The notes below the pieces were generated by a model. It did not search any database. It saw only the letters and a program-made list of their open reading frames with translations, and was not told the DNA's origin. DNA of 27,441 nucleotides from Trichosphaerium sp. ATCC 40318 (taxonomy: Eukaryota; Discosea; Flabellinia; Trichosidae): assembly GCA_038496445.1 (NCBI GenBank), contig JALMLS010000402.1:1-27441 (forward strand). The letters run 5' to 3'. Numbering within the stretch: the first letter of the stretch is position 1; each line of letters begins with the position of its first letter. Position numbers and translations under genes: made by a program. Below are positions 18,032 through 27,441 of the stretch, piece after piece.

Positions 18032-21000
18032 TTATTGAAGCCTTTACCAGTTTGGGGTAAAATAGGTTAGTGAAAGGTCATAACACAAATGTCACTAAAT
18101 TTCTCAAGGTAAACCATACCCTTCAAGCCGTTGGTGGGTCAACGCGGTACGAACTATAAGCCACTATTGATGAGATTTATTTAAACCGAATAAGGTTTTG
18201 CCTCTCGCGCCTTCTACCTCAACGATGCCTCCTTATTTTGAGACTATACCTTTATCAACATATAGAACATTTATGATATACCCAACACCTTATATACTCG
18301 TTCTGGCAGACTCTTAGTGCGTCAAGAGAAAAACTTGTTTTTGATAAAAAACGAAGTTCTTAAGAAAATGTCATTGCTTACTAAAAAAAGCATATGGGTC
18401 TACTATGAAGAAGAGTTTGAAGTACTGAGACAGAATCAGTACTCTTGTGAGTACGTATAGTGATTTGAGTGTATTTAGACGCTAAAATGATGTATAGGAA
18501 CAAGTACCAAAATGAATCTTGTGGAGGTAAAAAAATTAGTTGTTGTTAAGCTGTCTGATTGACACTCAAATGAAGCTTGGGGTGCCACTTGTGACAATCC
18601 TTTTTGTAGTGCAGATAAAGATACCCTCACAGTTCTAAAGTACGCTAAGTTTATACTTGAATACGTATTTCATGCGTCAATAATGTTGTTTCTTCGTTAA
18701 CTTGTTTTTGTAGTCCAGGCTATTGGGATTATAACCCCGTAAGAGTTTTTCACTCCCAGGTTTTCTATTTCCCTAAAGTTTTGTTTATTTTAGTTTGGCT
18801 TTCATTATCCAAGTTTTCCTACACTTAAACGACAGTCTCAACCCTTCATGGGAGGTACTAACAATGACAACGTTTTTTACTTTTTGATTTTAGAGATGAC
18901 TAAATTGTTCACTTTTTTTTGTGTACAGAGGGTAGACTTGTTATCGGTTTCATGCCGTTATTTACAGATTTTCCAAAGCGTAGTGTTCTCAAACAATCAG
19001 GTACGAACTCTTTAAAACGATGTCGCGATAGCGTACTAGCGTAGCCCAAAAAAGAAACAAACAATAAGAGAAAACCAAAATCATGGCTAGTATAACTAAG
19101 AATAGGACCTCTTGATGTAACGTGGTTATGGGAAACATCATCAAACGGAACAATGACGTCATCAATAGTAAGAGGGATGCCTTTTGGTAAGTTTGAATTT
19201 ACCTAAACACGTGATAACTCATAAAAAAAAGTGACGAACCAATACACAAAACTTACAGCTCTAATCGGATCAAAATACAACATCTCACTATCAGAATGTA
19301 ATACAAGTACGATGCTGATCCTAAAGGGTACCTCAGTTCATTCTCAAGCATTTCTAGCAACAGAGAATTGCTGGACGTTTTCGTTTTATGAACGGTATCC
19401 AACAACTGCAGAAAGCAGATGGTTTTCTTCAACATACAATGATGATGATAAGTTGAAGTACACTCATGTTAACCAAGTACGATTTTTTCCAAGTCGTTAA
19501 GTCAAAGTTAACGAAGAATAATATAGACATGGGTAGTAACATCGTCTCATCCAATGACATGGGTAAGAAAAAATGCGACTCATTTTTTTAGCGACAAACT
19601 ATTCACTGGGACAATAAAGTACCTGAAAACTTGAGCTGTTCTTGAACTTTAATTTACTCCTTTAGAGGAGCCCTTGTGAGCCATGGAATAATATCACAAG
19701 AAGAGTATGACAGTAGAATACAGGTAGATTGTAATGTATGTATGCTTATTCTCTAATAACGTACAGACGCTTGTTGACAATCAGATAACTGTCGTTGGAG
19801 CAGATTTGAACACTCAAATAAATGATGATAAGTCACTTGTAACATCCATTTCATGGACTACGAATTCAAACGGTATTCCATTGATGTGTGCTATGCCACA
19901 TCATATGGATTCACTTCAGAAGCCGTACACATCAACACCACTTTCATAGTAAGTTAATCTTTTGTTTGTTTTTTTAATCTATTTTTAGTAAGACCATACG
20001 TGGCGATCTCACATGTGTACTGGCAAACACGTGGACTTTGAAACAAGATCTTGTTGATGTTGATTTTTTTATGCCTTGCGAAGCAGATAACGATACAATG
20101 GTTGAGGGTATTAGAACAGCATTATATTCTGATTTCGAAGCTATCAAAGTTTCAGATGAAAAGCTAATCCCTGGTTTATTCGGAGGTACTTTGAAGATGT
20201 GTTTATCGCACGTGATTAAACTAGAACTTTAGGGATTTATGGGAGTGAAGTGTAAGTTTGTTTTGAGACTCTTCTCACTGAGATAACCTTGTGTTTTTAG
20301 GTACGATTATGGAAGGAAGGTACGCCTGTGGTGCAATGTTGGAGTAATTCCCATCAGTCACGTGCTCTCAAATTACTTTTTTATTGGGTGGTTGTTAGAT
20401 GGAATACTAGTTTTTTGAACGTACTAAATTTTGTTTTTTGAGGTAGCTAAAGTAGCAAGAAGTCTACTTATCGCAGAGCGTCTTGGTGAAACTGAAGTAA
20501 GCATTTATGTTTTTGAAGCTCTCTTACAGTACCTTTAGTATTGGGTGAATGATGTCAGCCCTCCTGCAAGCTTCCATAATGGCACTCAATTCCCGTTTAA
20601 GGCACACAATTTCAACAATAACAAGTGTTAACTTAACTCGGTTTTTAGCCGCTTTCACAGCTTGAAACGCACATGGATAATATACTATCAGGAACTAACC
20701 AAGTACTTGTTAATCAGTATTTATTGTTCTTAACATACTAGTAGATATGCACAGAGTTTAACTTGTACGAGCTTTTTAAAAAAGTAGAATGGTTTGAAAA
20801 AAAAACATGTCTCGACTAAGGTTGGCTTAGATTCTATGATACACTATTTGGAGGAGTCATAGAGTTGGTAAGTATAAGCTTAAATGATTGAGAATATTAA
20901 GCAATACTCACATACCTAAAGGCAACGCAAAACTCTTCACGTCTTCTTTTCGGAAACGGTAATATCTTTTTTTTTTTGGATAGTAGAAAAACCAACTTAA

Positions 21001-23470
21001 CTTTTGTGATAGGTTACATGGGAGACCACCAGTACGAATGCCGATTGTATTAATAACCTTGCATCCAATTTAACCTTTTACTATAGTTTTGCTTACGGCT
21101 ATATCATATACGCCTATGCAGTAGTGTGCCGGTGCGGCGATTTTGTTTCGTTTTTTTTGTACTTCGCTGACTTGGTCCAGCTATGATCCAAATTGGTGTA
21201 AAGATAACCTTGCTAAGGTACAACCACCCATTCTTTTAGACATTAAATAACCCATTTATATTTAGATCATGGACTTAGTTCGGGATATAGCGAATCCATC
21301 GCCTTCAGACAAATACTTTCCTGATTTTAGGCATATGGATTTTTGGTACTCCTACAGTTTTGCAAGGGGCCTTCAAAACCAGTACAGCTTCATGCCATAA
21401 TAGAACGAAATATTAACAGTGTTTAGACAAGAAGGTAAAGATAACGGTGGTGGTAATTCTGAAGCAGCAAATGCTTGGTACAGTCTTGCTTTGCTTGGTA
21501 AAGTCATTCCAGACAAGAAACTTGGTACAAGGTTGTATAATATTGGTAGGATGGTAAGCATACCATACATGAGTATTTGTATCTAACGCTGATGTCTTTT
21601 AGTTGTTGACTCATGAATTGACTGGGGCACGAGGAACTTTGACTTTTTTTGTTTTTTTTGTTCTGATTTTCTTATTATTTTCCAGATTCAGTACTATATC
21701 CGTACTACACCAGAGAAGAATATTTTCCCTTCTTTGTATTCTAATATGACAATATTTGGGGTCGCCAAAGAAGTAGGAATGACATTTACAACGTATTTCG
21801 CAGGTGCAGTCTCTTAAAAGAGAATATTGAAAAAAAGTGGAAAAATGCTAACTATCTTCAAGACTCAGTGACAACTCTCTTTGGCATTCAAGTGCGACTT
21901 CTTTGCCTTAAAGACTGATATAATATTTAATATAATATAGGTAACACCCGTGACGCCTATTACAGAGCACGTGGTACGTACATAATGTCAAAGGTAGAAA
22001 CACTAATAATTTTGTTTCAGCTCATTTCTGGAGATTGGTTCGTAGATATTGTACCACACGCGCTTTCTTATTATTCTTTTAGGGTGTCTACGAGCTTGAA
22101 AGCTATTAAAAAGATGCAAGACATACCAAATAATAAAGCTAACGCACCATACTTTAACGTAAGTGCATGGCGCGGACCTGTCATCGAAATGTGTGGTCTT
22201 AAAGTTTTTCCTGATTTCAAGAACTGGGCATCGTATGCTTTTGCTGCAATGGCATTGAACGATAAAGAATCATCCTTTGACTGCCTACAAAAAAATGTCA
22301 ACTGGACAGGTACGTTCCAACAACAATTTGTCGTTTCGTTTGTTGTGAAGGAGTCGACTGAACCCGCTTTTGTGAAAAAGGATACAACTTTAGAGCTGAT
22401 CAAATGGGTTCTTCAGAAGCTGCATTCCTAGCCTTTGCAGCCTTTCGTGCTAGTAAAGATGGTCAGTGTACACCCAGAAAACCTCTTCCTCCTATTGTTA
22501 TACCAAACGTCATGTACGCCGTTCAAGAACCGAACAAGATGTATTAAAAAAATTGTTGGCTTACACATGTTTAGTTATCCTGATGGGAATGCTACATATG
22601 GTGATCGTATAGGTGGTATGGTGCGGTATTTGTTGACTTTTTGTGAACTTAACTAAATTGTCGGTTGTAGGCTTTAGTACCACCGTTTACAGCACGTGAT
22701 CCTGTAATCCTTTCCATGCCTAACAAAAATTCTGCCAATTTTTCTCAAACAAAATACCTTCAATGGTACTTTACCTCACAACTCCCAAATTAAGGTTGAC
22801 TCTTCGTTTTCTTAGGGAATCAGAACCATTATGGGGTACACTATTGGATGGTTTTAATGACACGTGGGTTTTGTGGAACTTATACGTAAGCCTTATTACA
22901 ACAGCCAAACATGTGAATTGACATTAATTGTATAGGTGACAATGCATTTGAAGCCACCAGCTAAACCTTCTGGTGATATGGCTTTTATCAGTGTTACTAT
23001 TGATTATAAAGGAGACGGTTCATTTGTTTATAACGAGCAATATGCTTTTGCAATCGGTTAGTACCTGCAGAGTTTTATTTTGTGATATTTAACTGAGGTC
23101 TAGTTGATTACGTAGGATTCTATCAACAGTACAATATATCATCGGTATATTCTCCTGGCGTACATGGTATGTGGCGATAAAGGAACAGCAGTGATAAGCG
23201 AACTTACTTTTTATAGCCAAGTGCAAATCTAACGGTCAGTGGAGCGAACCTTGTGCTGGTTTACAGTCTTGTAATTGCTCGGCTGATCTAGGTAAGGACA
23301 TCAAAATGTTATCTTCATTTAACATGTTATTAGTGGGAGGCACTATTAACGTCAAAGTTAAAAACGGAAATTCAGCGCCAAGTGTGGTGCAGGATAACTA
23401 CGTGTCAGTGTTCCAAAATGTGCGTTTTTTTCTTGCCAAAAGAACAAATACTAAAGCTTTTTACAATTAG
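18032..23470 (+). CDS. GH81-family endo-1,3-beta-glucanase-like protein, about 30 exons (5' end unresolved)
   Basis: Exons chain in frame from 18032 to a TAG at 23468. Early ones are 18032-18056, 18109-18146, 18195-18316, 18391-18450, 18498-18526 and 18576-18639. GH81 marks in order are PYPSSRWWVNA, SSIVRGMPFVTNQYTKLT and FTGTIKGALVSHG. Next come TLVDNQITVVGADL with LMCAMPHHM, and YKTIRGDLTCVLANTWTLKQ. The later ones are VAKVARSLLIAERLGETE and FYDTLFGGVIEL. FGNGYMGDHHFAYGY spans 20.9-21.1 kb, then AVVCRYDPNWCKDN and LVRDIANPSPSDKYFPDFRH. These enzymes cut beta-1,3-glucan internally. The Asp-His-His motif is intact, but the H-S-W/F-A motif reads SYSFA and the E-S-x-S-E-A motif reads GGNSEA. 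A downstream ~240-residue extension with a Cys-rich patch (CNCSADL) has no family I recognise. One exon junction at 20.70-20.84 kb is unresolved, and the exons near 19.46-19.67 kb are tentative. Confidence 0.85.
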
Positions 23471-23985
23471 TTTATCATGGCTCGATCGAAACAACAGTCT
23501 CTTGTTATATCGCCACCACACGTGAATTTAACTGACCATGAGCCTAATACAAACAAAAATAAACAAATTGTAATTTCGTAATTTATGACCCCTTATGTTG
23601 TCACGTGACATTACTTTTATTGCCAACAGATGACGCAAAAAAAAACCTTTTAAAAATTTCTAATTTGGTTTCACGTTTATTTATACCAAGCTATGCTTGG
23701 ATGATGAGTCGTCACGTGATAATATAATCTAGTTTTAGTAAGAATCAAAATAAAAAAAATAAAAAAAGGGAGTACGTCGCGATAAAAAAACACAACCTAA
23801 GAATTTCAAATACTGAACAAATTCCGATCGTAACAATACCTGACGATATTTCGCTTCTATTTGATCACTCTCGTCGTCGAAGAAATCACATCAAGCGGCT
23901 AATAGCGCGTCGAAGAGGGCCTATATTAAAAACCTCATAAAGCGGCACGTGATTACTCACGTGAGCAGCACATTTCCCTATTTCG
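23471..23985. other. Intergenic, dense CACGTG sites
   Basis: No gene. CACGTG occurs at 23519, 23602, 23713, 23946 and 23958, several inside longer palindromes (GTCACGTGAC at 23601, CTCACGTGAG at 23957). The last two lie 28-40 bp upstream of the next start codon, which suggests a promoter element. Confidence 0.55.
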
Positions 23986-25778
23986 ATGTTGATGAAACGA
24001 TTTCTTTTGGCATTATTTTTTACCATGAGCGGTCCTGTGTGCGCACTAGAACTAAATACAAACTCCTCGTATACTCGTAAGTTATATTATACTTCCTGTA
24101 GCTATTTGTTTTACCCCCTTTTGATTGCCAACGCATAGAGCAGGTTCATTTAATACACCAGACGTCGGATGGATATCAAAGGACGCGTGGAGGACGCCAT
24201 CAATTCAAGGTAATATTGTTTTCACGACGGCGAGTTTATTTATCCGCTCACTTTTCATGCAATGTAACTGTTCTTTAGGGACCATTGTTTCCTTAGTCAG
24301 TCCTAACGTTTCAGGAAATATAGTGTACATCACAACAGGCACATATGACTGGGGTTATCTCGTCGCTGAAGCAATTGATAAAGGAGCTTTAGCTCTTGTA
24401 ATATCTGAAACATTTTCAAGCACGTGTGCTAGGTTTTTAGTGCACAACTGTCAGATTTTAACGGGTTTTTTTTCGTAAAGAGGTGGCAGGGGGTTTGTCT
24501 TACCTTAGAATCAATAAAAATCAAGCTCCTGAGCTTACAGCGATACCAACAGTGGAAGCAGGAGATGACTTGGCTCAAATTTTGAAAGTTTTGAATACAC
24601 CCAAGAATGGCACATACCCTTCGTTCATGGTCACCTTGCATCGTACTGGTACGTTCTAATAGAATTTGTGATACCAATCCGTTAAGAATAAATAGACAGC
24701 AACCCATGGTCAGGCATAAACGAGTTTGGGTTTGTACGTTTTTTCGCTGTTTAGCTGTTTTTGCTGTATTTTTCTAATTCGTTTGCAGTATTACTTTTCG
24801 GTTATAGCTGGTACCTTGGCAGTTGCTGCTGTTTTTATTGCATGTCACAAGCTTCGTATAATTACTAAAAGAAATGGGCTAAAATTCTCTCTTTCTCACA
24901 CATGCCTCATCATAGAAATTTTTGCAAACACATGTACGCACTTTAAGGCTTGGCTTTTTTGACAAAATTTGTTGACTTTGAGTATAGTACGGGCACTGTA
25001 TATTATAATCGATCCAATTTATTCTCGAAGAATATTCCCAAAAGCTTTGCACGACTTTGCTATAACAGTATTACCATCACTATCACTAGCAACGTCAGTA
25101 ATCATTGCGTTTTACTGGTAAGAAAAAAATAAGAAAGTGTTTGTTTTTTTAATGTTAACCCATGTGTAGGCACGAGATGCTTCATAATGTAAAAGAACTT
25201 AGGCAACACACAAGACATAATGTTCACAAATTCTTGATACCATGCGTATCAGTCATATTTATAATCATTCTAGTCGATTTTAGTATTGCCTTCGTTTTGG
25301 CTTTCGGATACGCAAATTACGTCTATCAAGCAGCTCTTGCTCTCTACCTTATTGCCACTACATGTGTAGTATCCTATTTATTGTTTAATGGTACAAGAGT
25401 ACTGATTGCGCTATATAAAGTTACACATAAGACTCCAGAGGTCCTCAAAATTAAACAGGTCAGAAAAAATTTTCCTTTGAAAGTCATCTAACTAAACTAT
25501 TGTTTTTGTTTTAGATCACTTCTCAATTAATGTTCAGCGCTGTTTTTTCTATTCTCGCTATGATTATATCTCTTATGGGAGCAGCTCCATTTTTTCGATA
25601 CCCGGCGGGATGGTTCTTTGTATGGTCGTGTCTTTGGATATGCATAATTGCGGCTGATATAACACAAATAACAGCTATAAGGAGAAAACCTAAGAGTGAT
25701 ACAGTACCTCTTGAAAAGGTGAATATAGAAACGAGGAAAAAAAAGAAAGATACAGAAATAAAACAACAAGACTTGTAA
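23986..25778 (+). CDS. Secreted-domain plus seven-helix membrane protein, nine exons
   Basis: Exons 23986-24076, 24141-24209, 24279-24439, 24483-24648, 24696-24733, 24789-24933, 24988-25117, 25170-25458 and 25515-25778 join to 450 residues. The signal peptide is MLMKRFLLALFFTMSGPVCA. Residues ~30-165 look like a protease-associated (PA)-type ectodomain: SGNIVYITTGTYDWGYLVAE, AIDKGALALVIS, then ELTAIPTVEAGDDLAQIL. Seven hydrophobic segments follow, at about 177-197, 205-230, 246-266, 290-312, 318-345, 367-390 and 395-418. Between helices 2 and 3 lies RALYIIIDPIYSRRIFP, a conserved-looking loop. The cytoplasmic tail is lysine-rich. The plan (ectodomain plus seven helices) suggests a receptor, but I see no motif of a named GPCR class. 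The exon 2 acceptor (TAGAG then CAGG) and the exon 3 donor were chosen to keep the frame. Confidence 0.82.
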
Positions 25779-26570
25779 ATATATAATATAATTCTCTTGA
25801 CGCTTGCTGAACTAACTAACACGAAATCTGACGTTGCAAACGAGTTTGAAAGACATAAAGCTACATAAACTGACTTTAAAAGGCATTACAAGAGTGTGTA
25901 CAAGCAAGCCAGACTCGTTTGAGTAGTACTCAATTGGAAAAAACTAGTTTGGGATTTTCAGCACCGTCCCTTCATTGCAAGAGTTCGTAATGTGGCTACA
26001 GAGACAAAACTCTTCTAGGTGTATGAGCAATTTGACTTGTTTTAATTCACAATAGTGATATATTTTGATTAACCACAAGATAACTATGTGAGACGCAACC
26101 TGTTGAAATTTAAAAAAATATCACAAAAATTGGATGGTTTTTCTTGTCAGAAAACCATGCTACAGAGCATAGAACCACTCAATGCAGGGTAATGATTTTT
26201 AACAACATTTTCTAAAAGCGGTTTTGAACACATACCTGCTTTTAACGACACTTGCAAACCAATCACTGAATGTTTGCACTTTGTGTTTTTTTTGAACTAA
26301 TGTTGTCTTCTCACGTTAATTTACTCATATTTCCTACACCGTTGTCTTGCTAACAATACCAATTTGTCAAAAAGGCGACAATACAAAATAGCAAAAAAGA
26401 CACTAAACGTTATTTGAAATCACGTTGTTTTGACCATTAAAAACAAGGTTGAAAAAAAAACCAATAAGAAACTAAGCTGCCAACATTACATGACTATGCA
26501 ACAACCCCTACTCTTGATTTCATTACTAGCATTTCTATTCAAGCTTGTATGACTCTATTTGAGGTTCTTT
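25779..26570. other. Intergenic, no gene seen
   Basis: AT-rich sequence after the seven-helix gene. A short inverted repeat (TGGTTTTTC with GAAAACCA, about 26143-26168) could be a hairpin. I see no frame worth reporting and no CACGTG, in contrast with the region to the left. Confidence 0.4.
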
Positions 26571-26963
26571 ATGATGAACGACTGTGCTCTTATCCAAGGT
26601 GTAATTGCGAACACTGATACACTTGCAAAAGCATTACCACCAATGCAGACACAGTGGACACGTTTATTATGACTCAAACTGGAACTGGCACATGACGGTA
26701 CAGACGGTCAGATTAAATACCGATACGTTTATACAGATACTACAACTTCTGCTTGGAGCGGTAATGTCGATGACAGTCGTAAATGATTATCAAGTTGGAG
26801 CAGTAGATAGATTTTCTTTAATGGTCAACCAGCAAAAGATAAGTTAGCAATGACGATGGAAGGTTTCACAAAATTTAGAATGGATATTTTTTCTCACAAA
26901 ATAAAAAACAAGGCGTTTACTATATTAGACATTTTCGCCGCAAGAGGTGTAACTGGATTCTAA
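26571..26963 (+). pseudogene. Decayed reading frame with three internal stops
   Basis: One frame from the ATG at 26571 to a TAA at 26961 spans 131 codons and looks protein-like throughout: CALIQGVIANTDTLAKALPP, ELAHDGTDGQIKYRYVYTDT, FFNGQPAKDKLAMTMEGFTK and KAFTILDIFAARGVTGF. It is broken by TGA (26670), TGA (26784) and TAG (26808) but by no frameshift. I recognise no family. The simplest reading is a pseudogene. Confidence 0.5.
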
Positions 26964-27441
26964 GGGAGTGGTAAAATCTGGAAATGTAAGAAAGTGTGAT
27001 GAATGCTTTTTTTCCTACACCATCAACAAATTGAGTCCTCAGTCGCCGGACGGGGCTAGCAAATTGATAGCACAGTTTTTATCAAAGTGTTCGAACGTGA
27101 TGCAGACCAATAGCTTGCACTTGTACACTCTTATTATTTGCTTGTGTTGTGTTCAACTGGTCACCAACAAAACGAGAGTACAACTGGAGATACTTATGTA
27201 CAAATTTGAAGGTTCAATGGTTGTTGTGTGCTCTGTTGTGAAAATCATGGCAGGAGACCGAGCCTTTATTGCTCATGTGCAATGTTGTTTTCGAAGTCGC
27301 AAAATACAGTTCAAATTGTTTACTATGACCAAGTTTCTCTGAATACTTTTCAAATTGGTTATGTGTTTTCTCTTTGATGTCTTTTCCTAGCTGTTTGTGC
27401 TATGTAGATAGTATTTGTTAACGATAAGTCGTTAATATGAA
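26964..27441. other. Right edge, unassigned
   Basis: A 124-codon open frame (26968-27342) starts with GTG and lacks an early ATG. Other frames of the same stretch also stay open for 30-70 codons. I cannot support a gene. It may be the continuation of the decayed locus to its left. Confidence 0.3.

Noticed and set aside
20990-21131. GH81 reading through ASNLTFYYSFAYGY, which would lose the Asp-His-His motif
   Set aside because: Using the GTACGA donor at 21032 and acceptor before 21087 restores GDHHFAYGY in frame, so the apparent loss was intron read-through.
25523-25822. Minus-strand frames over the last exon of the seven-helix gene
   Set aside because: They are antisense shadows; the plus-strand exon is in phase with eight others.
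1-27441. Window as a giant-virus genome
   Set aside because: F-box, MORN and BTB genes fit, but dense spliceosomal introns in most other genes and a SECIS-bearing selenoprotein point to a cellular nucleus.

Overview
The window looks like nuclear DNA of a unicellular eukaryote. Gene spacing is tight and introns are short, about 47-175 nt with a few longer ones. Many donors read GTACG, and the 3' ends are T-rich and end TAG or CAG. The families present are eukaryotic: F-box/LRR, BTB-SPRY, ELO elongase, TNFAIP8-like, SelW-type selenoprotein, GH81 glucanase, a seven-helix membrane protein and a Ras remnant. I cannot place the lineage from sequence alone. A giant virus is unlikely given how spliced most genes are. 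All exon models here were joined by eye from reading frame, splice signals and family motifs.

Layout. 1-5.2 kb is an F-box/leucine-rich-repeat cluster: two intact minus-strand genes, one frameshifted plus-strand copy, one LRR scrap and a truncated Ras-type GTPase remnant. 5.8-7.06 kb is a two-exon BTB(T1)-SPRY protein. 7.8-9.15 kb is a five-exon fatty-acid elongase with a C-terminal di-lysine. 9.5-10.4 kb is a two-exon TNFAIP8/TIPE-like protein. 10.9-11.1 kb holds a small unknown ORF. 12.56-13.16 kb, minus strand, is the most interesting locus: a four-exon SelW/Rdx-type gene with an in-frame TGA at the second position of its redox CxxC motif and a SECIS-like stem-loop in its 3' UTR. 13.5-14.6 kb holds unresolved coding-like fragments. 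16.1-16.9 kb is an intronless MORN-variant repeat protein with an F-box-like start. 17.0-17.5 kb is a three-exon type I membrane protein. About 18.0-23.5 kb is a very intron-rich GH81 beta-1,3-glucanase-like gene with altered active-site motifs. 24.0-25.8 kb is a nine-exon secreted-domain plus seven-helix membrane protein. 26.6-27.0 kb is a decayed reading frame with three internal stops.

The genes do not form one pathway. They divide into repeat-domain, ubiquitin-ligase-adaptor-like genes that are intronless or nearly so (F-box/LRR, MORN, BTB) and intron-rich housekeeping, membrane or secreted genes. The palindrome CACGTG occurs about 39 times against roughly 3 expected from base composition, often just upstream of starts.
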